Shown here piece after piece: positions 34,179 through 41,993 of a stretch of DNA of 64,000 nucleotides (position 1 is the stretch's first letter; the number at the start of each line of letters is the position of its first letter). The DNA is from an uncultured Pelagibacteraceae bacterium. Its GTDB lineage: Bacteria > Pseudomonadota > Alphaproteobacteria > Pelagibacterales > Pelagibacteraceae. The position numbers and the translations under genes were made by a program. The notes beneath the pieces are model-generated. The model was not told the origin of the DNA. It ran no database searches and was given only the letters and a program-made list of their open reading frames with translations. The stretch lies in assembly GCA_902574345.1 (NCBI GenBank), contig CACGNF010000002.1, positions 1 through 64,000 on the forward strand. Reading direction: 5' to 3'.

Positions 34179-34589
34179 TTATTCAGAATTTGCTGTTAAT
34201 GTTTTAATTTCTAAAATATTTTCGTTGGGGTCTTTAACAAAGAAGGTTTCTTGCTCATACTTTGTACCTTTAAATCTTAAGTAAGGCTCATCATAGTATT
34301 TTGCACCTTTGTCTTTTAATCTTTGTTTTAAAGTATCAAAATCTTTTCTAGATAAATGAACACCAAAGTGAGGTACTGAAACATTACCCATATCGACATC
34401 GTGTCTTTCATTATCTAATTTATGTTCACTTGCATGAAGTGTTAATTCATTTCCCCAAAAATCAACATCAGCCCACTCTTGAGCAGAATTGTCTAATCTG
34501 CAGCCTAATGTTTCGCTGTAAAATTTTTTTGCTGTCTCTAAATCACCGCATGGTATTGCTAAATGAAAGCAGTTTGTGTTTTTGTACAT
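34179..34589 (-). CDS. VOC/glyoxalase-family protein
   Basis: A 136-aa single-domain vicinal oxygen chelate protein with two beta-alpha-beta-beta-beta modules. FHLAIPCGDLETAKKFYSETLGCRL starts the first (metal His near residue 8), VPHFGVHLSRKDFDTLKQRLKDKG the second, and ETFFVKDPNENILEIKTL carries the terminal Glu ligand. It resembles dioxygenase/glyoxalase-like VOC proteins; substrate unknown. Good Shine-Dalgarno (AAAGGAGA). Confidence 0.85.
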   Translation of the reverse strand: MYKNTNCFHLAIPCGDLETAKKFYSETLGCRLDNSAQEWADVDFWGNELTLHASEHKLDNERHDVDMGNVSVPHFGVHLSRKDFDTLKQRLKDKGAKYYDEPYLRFKGTKYEQETFFVKDPNENILEIKTLTANSE

Positions 34590-34661
34590 AATTTCTCCTT
34601 TAAATACTTAACAAAATAACTATATAAGCATTAATTTTTTAAATCAAGTTGGCAAATAATA

Positions 34662-35243
34662 ATGAATGATTTTTTACAATCTATAATAGACAGAGACCCT
34701 GCGGCAAAATCAAAGTTAAGTTTGATTCTTACCTACCCCGGGGTAAAAGCTATTTTTTTTCATAAAATTGCAAATTTTTTTGCAATCGCTAAATTTGATT
34801 TAGTTGCAAGAATCATTTCTCAATTTTCAAGATTCTTAACTGGTATAGAGATTCATCCAAAAGCAAAAATAGGAAAAAATTTATTTATTGATCATGGAAT
34901 GGGTGTTGTAATTGGTGAAACCTCCGAGATAGGAGATAACGTCACGATCTATCACAACGTTACCCTTGGTGGGATTGCTCCAAGTATTAATGCAAATGAT
35001 CAAAGAAATGTTAAAAGACATCCGACATTAGAAGACAATGTAGTTGTTGGATCTGGTGCTCAAATTTTAGGACCAGTTGTAATTGGAAAAAATTCTTTAA
35101 TAGGTGCTAATGCAGTGGTTACTAAAAATGTTTCTGAGAAATCCATCATGGTTGGAATTCCAGCGAAAAGAGTTGGAGATGCCACAAAAGGATTTCAACC
35201 TTATGCGGTTACTGATAAAGATAAAGATAATGACACAAATTAA
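34662..35243 (+). CDS. cysE: Serine O-acetyltransferase
   Basis: A 193-aa left-handed beta-helix acetyltransferase, the short form without the long N-terminal helical domain of enterobacterial Cys[29 protein letters not shown], then hexapeptide repeats: [68 protein letters not shown]. It makes O-acetylserine from serine and acetyl-CoA. Its 3' end overlaps cysK by 14 nt. Confidence 0.93.
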   Translation: MNDFLQSIIDRDPAAKSKLSLILTYPGVKAIFFHKIANFFAIAKFDLVARIISQFSRFLTGIEIHPKAKIGKNLFIDHGMGVVIGETSEIGDNVTIYHNVTLGGIAPSINANDQRNVKRHPTLEDNVVVGSGAQILGPVVIGKNSLIGANAVVTKNVSEKSIMVGIPAKRVGDATKGFQPYAVTDKDKDNDTN

Positions 35244-36231
35244 AAATAACTTTCTTGAGTCAATTGGAAATACTCCTTTAATTAAATTAAAAGTAGCTTC
35301 TGAAATCACAGGATGTCATATATTTGGTAAAGCAGAATATCTTAATCCCGGTGGATCGGTTAAAGATAGAGCTGCTCTTGCTTTAATTAAAGATGCTCAA
35401 GAAAAGAAATTAATTTCAGAGGGTGGAATTGTAGTTGAAGGCACTGCTGGTAATACTGGAATTGGTTTATGTCTTTTAGGAAATTCTTTAGGTTATAAAA
35501 CAATTATTGTGATGAATGATAATCAAACACAAGAAAAAAAAGATACTTTAAAAAACATTGGTGCAGATCTTAGGTTGGTGCCACCCAAGCCATATAAAGA
35601 TGATGGCAATTATGTAAAAGTTGCAGGGCGTCTTGCCGAAGAATTAAAAAGTACAAATAACAATGGTGTAGTTTGGGCAAATCAATTTGATAACACTGCC
35701 AATGCAAAAGGTCACTATGAAACCACAGGACCAGAAATCTGGGAACAAACTGATGGTAAGGTTGATGGTTTTGTTTGTGCTTCTGGAACAGGTGGAACTA
35801 TAGGTGGTGTAAGTAAATTTTTAAAAGAAAAAAATAAAGATATCAAAATTTATTTATCTGATCCGACAGGTTCTGCTCTTTATAATTTTATTACGAATGG
35901 TGAATTAAAAGCTGAAGGAGGATCAATTACTGAGGGAATTGGTTCAAGTCGAGTAACTAAAAATTTTGCTGAAGCAAAAATTGATGGAGCTTATTCAATT
36001 AGTGATGAGGAGTCCTTACCGATACTTTATGATTTAATTCAAAATGAGGGTTTAAGTTTAGGAACCAGCTGTGGAGTAAATATTGCAGGTGCAATTAGAC
36101 TTGGAAAAGAACTTGGCCCAGGAAAAACTATTGTAACTATTCTTTGTGATAAGTCCGATAAATACAACTCAAAGATGTTTAATAAATCTTTTTTAAAGGA
36201 AAAAAACCTTCCAATACCTAGCTGGTTATAA
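35230..36231 (+). CDS. cysK: Cysteine synthase (O-acetylserine sulfhydrylase)
   Basis: The track ORF from 35104 reads back into cysE; the ATG at 35230 ([11 protein letters not shown]) gives 333 aa and starts at the family's usual place, just ahead of [13 protein letters not shown] lysine is in [12 protein letters not shown], the asparagine loop in [11 protein letters not shown], the PLP phosphate loop in GTGGTIGG, and the C-terminal Ser/Cys site in [11 protein letters not shown]. It makes cysteine from O-acetylserine and sulfide. It is coupled to cysE by a 14-nt overlap and followed by a terminator. Confidence 0.92.
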   Translation: MTQIKNNFLESIGNTPLIKLKVASEITGCHIFGKAEYLNPGGSVKDRAALALIKDAQEKKLISEGGIVVEGTAGNTGIGLCLLGNSLGYKTIIVMNDNQTQEKKDTLKNIGADLRLVPPKPYKDDGNYVKVAGRLAEELKSTNNNGVVWANQFDNTANAKGHYETTGPEIWEQTDGKVDGFVCASGTGGTIGGVSKFLKEKNKDIKIYLSDPTGSALYNFITNGELKAEGGSITEGIGSSRVTKNFAEAKIDGAYSISDEESLPILYDLIQNEGLSLGTSCGVNIAGAIRLGKELGPGKTIVTILCDKSDKYNSKMFNKSFLKEKNLPIPSWL

Positions 36232-36246
36232 TATCGCATATCAGCC

Positions 36247-36270
36247 ATGTAACAAAACAGTTACATTTTT
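36247..36270 (+). terminator. Intrinsic terminator after cysK
   Basis: ATGTAAC / GTTACAT forms a 7-bp stem with an AAAACA-type loop and is followed by a run of T (TTTTT). It lies 16 nt after the cysK stop and separates cysEK from the small-protein operon. Confidence 0.75.
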
Positions 36271-36299
36271 AGAATAATATTAATTAACATCGAGGGGTC

Positions 36300-36674
36300 A
36301 TGAAAAAATATATAGCAGTAATATTATCTTTTTTAATCTTTACTTCTGCTCATGCGGGTATGAGTAAGGATGATAAATCTAAAGCCTGGGATTGTATTGG
36401 GATTTATATGGCAAATTACTTTTTACCATCTGGTGAAAAATTTGAATATGGGATGAAAGAAAAATCCATTTCAACAGTAAAAGTCCTAAAAGCCTACGCT
36501 CTTGAAATTGGTATCCCTGAAAAAGAATGGGATGAAGGAGTTAATAAAGCAGTTGATAAGCATTATGGCTCAAAATACGACAAAGCTAAAACTGAAAAAT
36601 GTCATACGTTTGTTGAAGCTTTAGTTCCTAATGGAGCTGAAAGAGTTAAAAAAGTAGTTCAAACTTTATATTAG
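36300..36674 (+). CDS. Exported small protein, first gene of small-protein operon
   Basis: A 124-aa protein with a Sec signal peptide (cleavage likely after SAHA). The mature ~105 residues are helical with two cysteines (WDCIGIYM, EKCHTFVEAL) that could form a disulfide in the periplasm. No family recognised. The leader sequence GAGGGGTC before the ATG is unusual and also occurs at 18.4 kb. It opens a plus-strand run of about eleven closely spaced small genes. Confidence 0.7.
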   Translation: MKKYIAVILSFLIFTSAHAGMSKDDKSKAWDCIGIYMANYFLPSGEKFEYGMKEKSISTVKVLKAYALEIGIPEKEWDEGVNKAVDKHYGSKYDKAKTEKCHTFVEALVPNGAERVKKVVQTLY

Positions 36675-36695
36675 ATAATAAGTAAGGAGAAAAAA

Positions 36696-36986
36696 ATGGA
36701 AAAAGAAATGTTAGTACATCTTAAGCTTAAAGAGGGTAAATTAGAAACTTTCATGGGTTGGATGCAATCAGATGAAGGGATGAGTGTTAGAAAAAGTGTT
36801 GCCTATCCGGAAAAAACTGTTGGCGCTATGATTCCAGATAAAAGTGGAATGTTATTTAAAGTAAATGTTCATAATGAAGCTGGAATGAAGGAATTTGTAA
36901 CTGGAAATAATCCTACTGCAAAGGCTATTTACGCAGAATGTGTAGAAAGTGCTCAGTTATTTGAATTATCTAAAGTTGATTTATAA
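36696..36986 (+). CDS. Small dimeric alpha/beta-barrel-like protein
   Basis: A 96-aa cytoplasmic protein with strand-helix-strand-strand pattern (EMLVHLKLKEGKLETFMGWMQ ... GMLFKVNVHNEAGMKEFV), like ABM/ferredoxin-like dimeric barrels. Strong Shine-Dalgarno (AAGGAG) 21 nt after the preceding gene. Function unknown; it is one of four such small folds in this operon. Confidence 0.65.
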   Translation: MEKEMLVHLKLKEGKLETFMGWMQSDEGMSVRKSVAYPEKTVGAMIPDKSGMLFKVNVHNEAGMKEFVTGNNPTAKAIYAECVESAQLFELSKVDL

Positions 36987-36996
36987 AGGAGAAAAA

Positions 36997-37203
36997 ATGC
37001 AAAAAATAATATTAACACTTTGTTTGGTCTTATTTGTTAGCTCAGCATACGCAGGTTCATGTCCAATGTTAGCTAAAAATATTGAAGATAAGATTAAAAA
37101 AGCTCAAGAACTTAAAGATCAAGGTATGGATGCTCATAAAGCTGGTGATCATGCTAAATCTGAAAAAATTTTAAATGAAGCTCTTGCTCTTTTTAAAAGT
37201 TAA
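36997..37203 (+). CDS. Exported 68-aa helical protein
   Basis: The track start at 36949 lies inside the preceding gene; ATG at 36997 follows AAAGGAGA and begins a clean signal peptide (MQKIILTLCLVLFVSSAYA). The mature ~49 residues form a helical hairpin, IKKAQELKDQGMDAHKAGDH then AKSEKILNEALALF, much like a single TPR unit. Periplasmic location inferred. Partner unknown. Confidence 0.65.
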   Translation: MQKIILTLCLVLFVSSAYAGSCPMLAKNIEDKIKKAQELKDQGMDAHKAGDHAKSEKILNEALALFKS

Positions 37204-37218
37204 ATAGAAAGGAAAAAA

Positions 37219-37509
37219 ATGAAAAACTATATAGTCACACACACATTTAAATCAAAAGAAGCAAAAGCTAAAATGATAGAAGTTACTGGTTCAATGTCTA
37301 TGGAAGATATGACGAAGGCAATGACAAGTGATAATGCAAAGTGTCAAATGAGCTGGAATACACCTGGTGACAATTTAACAATGTATTGTTGGTGGAAAGG
37401 TACTGATCCAGATGCAATTAATAAACAATTAGAATCTATGAACGATTTCTATGAACCTCATAAATTTGTTGAGTGTACTGATGATGTTATAGATTTTAAT
37501 GCTAAATAA
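37219..37509 (+). CDS. Small alpha/beta protein, unknown
   Basis: A 96-aa cytoplasmic protein beginning MKNYIVTHTFKSKEAKAKM, with a central CQMSWNTPGDNLTMYCWWKG strand pair and a C-terminal helix-strand. The ordering suggests a ferredoxin-like dimeric barrel. Purine-rich Shine-Dalgarno (AAAGGAAA). Three cysteines are present, none in a recognised motif. No family assigned. Confidence 0.65.
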   Translation: MKNYIVTHTFKSKEAKAKMIEVTGSMSMEDMTKAMTSDNAKCQMSWNTPGDNLTMYCWWKGTDPDAINKQLESMNDFYEPHKFVECTDDVIDFNAK

Positions 37510-37543
37510 AAACGCCTAAATTTTTACCAAGTGAGGAAAAACA

Positions 37544-37861
37544 ATGAAGGTAATTTATACTAGAACAATGAGAGTAAAAGATGATGGCCTAGGAAAAGCA
37601 ATGGAAATAGGAAAAGGCTTAGCGGCAGTTAGAAAAAAACATTATCCTAACCATAATGTCTATTTTTCTTTTCAAATGGGTGGGGATCCAAGAACAATAA
37701 GAGAAACTTTAATTGGAACTATGTTTGAAGGTGATAATGAAGCTGACGCTAACATGTCGGCAGATCCTGAATATATAAAACTTTTAGATCAATTAAAAGA
37801 AGTCGCCATAGAAGGAACTATAAAGGACGAGATTAGACCAATATTTAGTGAAGGAGACTAA
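37544..37861 (+). CDS. Small ABM-like protein, unknown
   Basis: A 105-aa cytoplasmic protein, MKVIYTRTMRVKDDGLGKAMEIGKG, then HNVYFSFQMGGDPRTIRETL and a terminal strand. The two strand-helix-strand modules look like an antibiotic-biosynthesis-monooxygenase/NIPSNAP-type dimeric barrel. No catalytic residues can be named. GAGGAAAA precedes the ATG. Its end carries a further AAGGAG that serves the downstream mini-ORF. Confidence 0.65.
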   Translation: MKVIYTRTMRVKDDGLGKAMEIGKGLAAVRKKHYPNHNVYFSFQMGGDPRTIRETLIGTMFEGDNEADANMSADPEYIKLLDQLKEVAIEGTIKDEIRPIFSEGD

Positions 37862-37864
37862 ATA

Positions 37865-37906
37865 ATGTTGAAAAATTTAATGGAATGTGGAGTAAATGAT
37901 TTTTAA
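37865..37906 (+). CDS. 13-codon mini-ORF coupled to the DUF1330 gene
   Basis: ATG at 37865 begins MLKNLMECGVNDF and stops at TAA 37904-37906, whose last A is the first base of the next gene's ATG (TAATG). AAGGAG lies 8 nt upstream. The next gene has no good ribosome site of its own, so this mini-ORF likely delivers ribosomes to it by stop-start coupling. Confidence 0.55.
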   Translation: MLKNLMECGVNDF

Positions 37907-38193
37907 TGCCAGGTTTTGTTATTTTTAACATAGAAATAAAAAAACCTGAGGAATACAAAGAATATGTTGATAAGGTAACACCATTAGCTAAAAAGTTTGG
38001 AGGTGAATATATTGTCAGAGGTGGTGAAACTAAAGTAATTGAAGGTGTTTGGACATATCCTAGAACAATTATTATAAAATTTCCAAGTTACGAAAAGGCT
38101 TTAGAGTGGTATAGTTCAGAAGAGTATAAACCAATTAAAAAAATCCGTTTAGACAATTCAGTCAGTAATGGAATAATAATTAAAGGAGTTTAA
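37906..38193 (+). CDS. DUF1330-family protein
   Basis: A 95-aa protein with the DUF1330 pattern: GFVIFNIEIKKPEEYKEYVDKVTPLAKKFGGEYIVRGG, then EGVWTYPRTIIIKFPSYEKALEWYSSEEYKPI. DUF1330 is a small ferredoxin-like dimeric barrel fold without a general known reaction. It is translated by coupling to a 13-codon mini-ORF and lies 1 nt before the SnoaL-like gene. Confidence 0.88.
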   Translation: MPGFVIFNIEIKKPEEYKEYVDKVTPLAKKFGGEYIVRGGETKVIEGVWTYPRTIIIKFPSYEKALEWYSSEEYKPIKKIRLDNSVSNGIIIKGV

Positions 38194-38194
38194 A

Positions 38195-38515
38195 ATGTCG
38201 ATGTTAGAGAAATATACAAATGCAATTAATAATAAAGATGAGTCAACTATGAATGAACTTTTGCATGATGACTTTAAATTCACAATGCATAAGTCAGGAA
38301 ATACCATAGGTAAAGCTGATGTTATAAAATGGGCAATGAGTGGTGATATAAACCAAGATAAAGCAAGAGTAGTCTATGAAAATGATGAAGTTGGAGTTCA
38401 TCATTCAATAGTTACGTTTAATGACGGGAATATTGAGGCAGTAATGGCAGTTTATAAATACAAAGATGGAAAAATTATAAGTTTAGAGACTGGCGCTACT
38501 CCAATGCCAAAATAG
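38195..38515 (+). CDS. SnoaL/NTF2-like protein
   Basis: A 106-aa protein with the cone-shaped NTF2-like pattern: an N-terminal helix LEKYTNAINNKDESTMNELLHDDFKF, KADVIKWAMSG, and beta-strands ending AVMAVYKYKDGKIISLETG. Such folds act as small-molecule isomerases, hydrolases or binding domains. No catalytic set can be named. Good Shine-Dalgarno (AAAGGAG). Confidence 0.75.
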   Translation: MSMLEKYTNAINNKDESTMNELLHDDFKFTMHKSGNTIGKADVIKWAMSGDINQDKARVVYENDEVGVHHSIVTFNDGNIEAVMAVYKYKDGKIISLETGATPMPK

Positions 38516-38734
38516 GTGGGTCAATTACTTTTTCTTTGTATAGTTTTAACCGCCCTTGATATTTTTTTAATCATCTACGCGTTTACTATTCCTCTTTATC
38601 CAAAAAAATGGCGAAAAGAGGTTAATAAAAAATATAAAAATGAGACTGCTACTGGAGTAACCATAATTTTTGTAACGATGACAGCTTGTTTTTTATGGGT
38701 AATATATTTTTATTTCTTAATTTTTGATTTATAA
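38516..38734 (+). CDS. Small two-TM membrane protein
   Basis: A 72-aa protein starting at the GTG immediately after the previous stop codon (TAGGTG). Two TM segments (residues ~3-25 and ~47-70) flank a basic loop PKKWRKEVNKKYKNE. No family recognised. Translation must be coupled to the upstream gene. Confidence 0.6.
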   Translation: MGQLLFLCIVLTALDIFLIIYAFTIPLYPKKWRKEVNKKYKNETATGVTIIFVTMTACFLWVIYFYFLIFDL

Positions 38735-38741
38735 TTTTTCT

Positions 38742-38963
38742 ATGATACCAAAAAAATACACTAAAATATTATTTATCTGTCTTATGAGTTTTAGTATGAG
38801 TTTAATAATGACTCTAATAATTACTTACATAAATACAGGTTTTGATGAAATGTACTACAAACGATTCTTTAAAGCTTGGTCTATAAGTTTGCCTGTAGCT
38901 TTGGTTGCAATATCATTAGTTGCTCCCATAGTGCAAAAAATTGTAGATAAAGTTATCGAATAA
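38742..38963 (+). CDS. DUF2798-family two-TM membrane protein
   Basis: The track begins at 38724, inside the previous gene; ATG at 38742 (MIPKKYTKILFICLM) gives 73 aa. Two TM helices, with FDEMYYKRFFKAWSISLPVALVAISLVAPIVQKIVD as the second half. The xxFFKAWxxSxPVA pattern is that of DUF2798, a small membrane family of unknown role. Confidence 0.8.
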   Translation: MIPKKYTKILFICLMSFSMSLIMTLIITYINTGFDEMYYKRFFKAWSISLPVALVAISLVAPIVQKIVDKVIE

Positions 38964-38979
38964 TAATATTCTTTAAATT

Positions 38980-39315
38980 GTGAGTAATATAATTGCCTAC
39001 ATAGTTCTTATACTTGCAGTAATTTTAGGGACTGCAGCAAATGGTTTTGCTAAAGGAGCTAATGGTTTTACATTATTATTACCAAGCTTATTAACAGCAA
39101 TAACAATAGTTGCTTGTATGTTTACTTTATCAATTGTTATGAAAACTATTCCTGTGGGTATTACTTACGCTTCATTTGCAGGTCTATGTATTATCGCCAC
39201 AACAATTGTTGGAGTATATAAATTTAATCAAATGCCAGACATTTACACTATTGTAGGTTTAACTTTGATCATTTCAGGAGTGTTAATAGTTAATCTTCTT
39301 GGTAAAACAAATTAA
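38980..39315 (+). CDS. SMR-family protein A lacking the essential Glu14
   Basis: A 111-aa, four-TM protein from a GTG start. It aligns end to end with EmrE-type SMR proteins (IPVGITYASFAGLCIIATTIVGVYKF; ISGVLIVNLLGKT), but the segment that holds the proton/substrate glutamate (ILAEVIGT in EmrE) reads ILAVILGT, with Val at position 14. It therefore cannot work by the usual drug/H+ antiport mechanism. It forms a tandem pair with the next gene, so a heterodimer is likely. Confidence 0.85.
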   Translation: MSNIIAYIVLILAVILGTAANGFAKGANGFTLLLPSLLTAITIVACMFTLSIVMKTIPVGITYASFAGLCIIATTIVGVYKFNQMPDIYTIVGLTLIISGVLIVNLLGKTN

Positions 39316-39319
39316 TTTT

Positions 39320-39655
39320 ATGACTAATTTATCTGGATATATATTTCTTCTATTGGCAATTATATTAGGCATTACTTCGAATGGTTTTTTAAAATCAACT
39401 AATGGATTTACCAATATTGGCCCAACAATTTTTTGTACAATATCAATAGTTGCTTGTATTTTTTGTTTATCTAAAGCAATGAATATTATTCCTGTAGGTT
39501 TCACGTATGCTACATATGGAGGACTTACAATTACTGCAGTAACTTTATTTGGCGTATTTAAATATAATCAAATACCAAATCTCTATGGTGTTATTGGGAT
39601 AGCTCTAATTGTTGTCGGTGTAATTCTTTTGAATACTCTTGGTAAAACTACTTAG
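39320..39655 (+). CDS. SMR-family protein B lacking the essential Glu14
   Basis: The track start at 39299 lies in the previous gene; ATG at 39320 (MTNLSGYIFLLLA) gives 111 aa, the same size as protein A. The two proteins are closely similar over the whole length, including IPVGFTYATYGGL and IVVGVILLNTLGKT. Position 14 is Ile (LLAIILGI). The 3' end overlaps the convergent phosphatase gene by 8 nt. Paired SMR subunits usually form hetero-oligomers with opposite topology. Confidence 0.85.
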   Translation: MTNLSGYIFLLLAIILGITSNGFLKSTNGFTNIGPTIFCTISIVACIFCLSKAMNIIPVGFTYATYGGLTITAVTLFGVFKYNQIPNLYGVIGIALIVVGVILLNTLGKTT

Positions 39656-40454
39656 TTATTGGTCTAAGCATTTTTAAGATTTTATTATGAATATTGTTAT
39701 TAACTGAAGCAACAATATTTCCACCTTTAACAGCATCAGTATTTTTCCAAGTACTAACAACTCCACCAGCTGCTTTTATAATTGGTATTAAAGGGTGAAT
39801 ATCCCAAATTTTATTTCCACATTGAATAACCACATCAACTTTACCTTCTGCAAGATGTGAGTAACTAAGAGCATCTGCACAAGGAAATTGCATTAGTTTT
39901 AAAATTTTAGGTATTTTTTTTTGTTTATTTAAAGATAACATGCCATGAAAAGCAGCAGACATCTTTATATTTTTAAATAAGATCTTTTTATTAACTTTTA
40001 TTTTTCTTTTTTTTCTTTGATCCACAACATATGCAACTTTATCTGACGCGTTATAATAATATTTTTTAAGAACGGGATAGTTTGCCAGTCCAATAACTGG
40101 GTCACCTTTATAATTTAAAGAGATTAAGTTACTCCAAGTGGGATTACCAATTACATAAGACCTGGTTCCATCAATTGGATCAATTACCCAGGTAAAATCA
40201 CTTTTGGTTTTTTTTTTGCCAAACTCCTCACCTATGACTTGGTGATTAGGAAACCTTTTTCCTATCTCTTTCCTGATAAATTTTTCAAAAGCTTTATCTG
40301 AGGTTGTTACAGGGTCGAATCCCTTACCTCTTAATTTGTTCGAAACCTTAAAGGTTCTATTCAGTTTAGAGTAATAAAACCTAGTAAGATTTCTAGCTAA
40401 GCTATCAACAAACTTAGAATACCTTTTAAAATCTGATGAATTTAATTTAGACAC
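39648..40454 (-). CDS. Inositol-monophosphatase-family phosphatase (possibly histidinol-phosphatase HisN)
   Basis: A 268-aa Mg2+/Li+-sensitive-type phosphatase: GEEFG, the DPIDGT metal motif in WVIDPIDGTRSYVIGNP, and the second aspartate in KIWDIHPLIPIIKAAGGVV. KGFDPVTTSDKAFEKFIRKEI is the N-terminal signature shared with HisN-type histidinol-phosphatases. Substrate could also be an inositol or sugar phosphate. A T-loop-like sequence near 40312 belongs to this gene and is not a tRNA. Confidence 0.85.
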   Translation of the reverse strand: MSKLNSSDFKRYSKFVDSLARNLTRFYYSKLNRTFKVSNKLRGKGFDPVTTSDKAFEKFIRKEIGKRFPNHQVIGEEFGKKKTKSDFTWVIDPIDGTRSYVIGNPTWSNLISLNYKGDPVIGLANYPVLKKYYYNASDKVAYVVDQRKKRKIKVNKKILFKNIKMSAAFHGMLSLNKQKKIPKILKLMQFPCADALSYSHLAEGKVDVVIQCGNKIWDIHPLIPIIKAAGGVVSTWKNTDAVKGGNIVASVNNNIHNKILKMLRPITK

Positions 40455-40520
40455 AAGGGACTAATACTATTTAATTTATATTGATTAAAGTAAAATTTTA
40501 AATAATCCTTCAATTATTGT

Positions 40521-41621
40521 ATGAAAATAGAATTATCCGATAACAAAGTTTTTTTTGAAAAACAGGGTGCAAAAAAAGAAATCCACCCTTTCTGGCTAAG
40601 AGAACGGGTGAATAGCGAGAACTTTTTAGACCAAAAAACTCAACAAAGATTGTTTGATCCAACAATGCTTAAAAATAGCTCAGAAATTTCAAAAGTAAGT
40701 ATTTCAGATAAAATTCTTAAGGTAAGTTTTAAAGATGGAGCATACGCAAAACTAGTTATCGAAAATATTCTTAAAGAGTTTGAGAAAGATAATGAATTAT
40801 ACTTTATCAATAAAATTTCATGGAAATCAGATTTTAAAAATAACAATATTTTTAAGTTTAATAAAAACTTTTTTGATGAAAAAATAATGTATGAGTCTTT
40901 ATTAAACTTTTACAAATATGGATTTGTCATATTTGAAAATGTTCCTACCCAAGATAACTTCATTGTTAATTTTGCTAATTCAATCGGAAGTATTAGACGA
41001 ACTAACTTTGGTGAATTTTTTAATGTCAAATCAAAACCAAATCCAAATGATCTTGCATATACTTCATTACATTTAGCACCACATACTGACAATCCTTATA
41101 GAAAACCAGTGCCTTGTATACAATTGCTGCATTGCATCGAAAATGAAGTTAGTGGTGGTTTATCAACATTAGTTGATGGGCTTGCCGTAACGGAAAAGTT
41201 AAAAAAAGAACATCCAAGTTTTTTCAAAATTTTAACTGAAATAAAAGTCAGATTTCAATTTGTTGATGATAATGTTGTTTTAGAGGACTGGGCAGAAATG
41301 ATCCAACTTGATGAAAACAAAAGACTTAAACAAGTAAGATTTAGTCCTCGATTAGATTTTGTGCCCTTAATGGATAAGGAAAAATTAGAATTATATTACG
41401 CAGCTAGAAACAAAATTTCAGAAATGTACAATTCAGAAAAATTTAGAATTGAATTTAAATTAAAACCTGGTGATCTATTAATGATGGACAACTACAGACT
41501 TCTTCATGGTAGAACCGAATATAATGCTAATGAAGGTAATCGATTTTTACAAGGTTGCTATATAGATTATGATAGCACTGAGGGAAAACTCAAACACTTG
41601 AAAAGAAAATTCAATATATAG
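40521..41621 (+). CDS. TauD/gamma-butyrobetaine-hydroxylase-like Fe(II)/2OG dioxygenase
   Basis: A 366-aa protein with a GBBH-like N-terminal domain (HPFWLRERVNSENF, residues ~22-35) and a TauD-type catalytic domain. The iron ligands are H and D in LAPHTDNPYR (near residue 191) and a distal His in NYRLLHGRTEY, with the 2OG arginine near the end. The N-domain cysteines that bind zinc in BBOX1-type enzymes are missing (no Cys in the first ~190 residues). Related enzymes hydroxylate gamma-butyrobetaine, trimethyllysine or trimethylaminoethylphosphonate, so a trimethylammonium compound is the likely substrate. Confidence 0.82.
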   Translation: MKIELSDNKVFFEKQGAKKEIHPFWLRERVNSENFLDQKTQQRLFDPTMLKNSSEISKVSISDKILKVSFKDGAYAKLVIENILKEFEKDNELYFINKISWKSDFKNNNIFKFNKNFFDEKIMYESLLNFYKYGFVIFENVPTQDNFIVNFANSIGSIRRTNFGEFFNVKSKPNPNDLAYTSLHLAPHTDNPYRKPVPCIQLLHCIENEVSGGLSTLVDGLAVTEKLKKEHPSFFKILTEIKVRFQFVDDNVVLEDWAEMIQLDENKRLKQVRFSPRLDFVPLMDKEKLELYYAARNKISEMYNSEKFRIEFKLKPGDLLMMDNYRLLHGRTEYNANEGNRFLQGCYIDYDSTEGKLKHLKRKFNI

Positions 41622-41622
41622 A

Positions 41623-41802
41623 TTATTTGTTAAAGCAATTGTTTACTAATATTGCCATTAATATCCAAATTACAAATGTTTCCCCATGACTAAATGTGTA
41701 ATCAGCTCCAGCAAAACCTGCTGCAATATTTATAGCGTAAATAATTATAGTAGAGACAATTAAGCTTACAAGTAAGTTAATTAATCCTTTTACATATTTC
41801 AT
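41623..41802 (-). CDS. 59-aa two-TM membrane protein (below ORF-track cutoff)
   Basis: The minus-strand ATG at 41802 gives 59 codons: MKYVKGLINLLVSLIVSTII starts the first TM segment, the loop holds AADYT-like GFAGADYTFSHGE, and the second TM is TFVIWILMAILVNNCF. It ends 2 nt from the convergent dioxygenase stop. Size, two clean TM helices and tight packing support a real gene. No family recognised. Confidence 0.6.
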   Translation of the reverse strand: MKYVKGLINLLVSLIVSTIIIYAINIAAGFAGADYTFSHGETFVIWILMAILVNNCFNK

Positions 41803-41898
41803 AATGAAACAATATAGATATTAAAACTCAATGCAATTTTTAATTTTCTATTTTTAAGTGAAGTTTTTTTAAGATGTGGGAAGAATAATAAATAGTTA

Positions 41899-41955
41899 GG
41901 TTGTATTCAAGATATTTATTTACAAATTAATTAAATATATTTCTTGAATACAACC
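41899..41955. repeat. Long inverted repeat (14-bp perfect arms)
   Basis: GGTTGTATTCAAGA (41899-41912) is the exact reverse complement of TCTTGAATACAACC (41942-41955); the A/T-rich interior can extend the stem. No T-run follows on either strand, so it is not a standard terminator. Possible protein-binding or RNA-processing site. Confidence 0.75.
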
Positions 41956-41993
41956 TTGCTGAAATTTAACTTCTAATTAAGGAGGTAGTTTTA

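Noticed and set aside
35104-35229. N-terminal extension of the cysK ORF
   Set aside because: It reads cysE in another frame; the conserved cysteine synthase start is at 35230.
36696-38193. Possible gene duplication array of identical small proteins
   Set aside because: The four small barrel-like proteins share a predicted fold but not sequence, so it is not a simple tandem duplication.
40305-40325. tRNA T-loop-like sequence (GATTCGAC context)
   Set aside because: No acceptor or anticodon arm around it; it lies within conserved coding sequence of the phosphatase.
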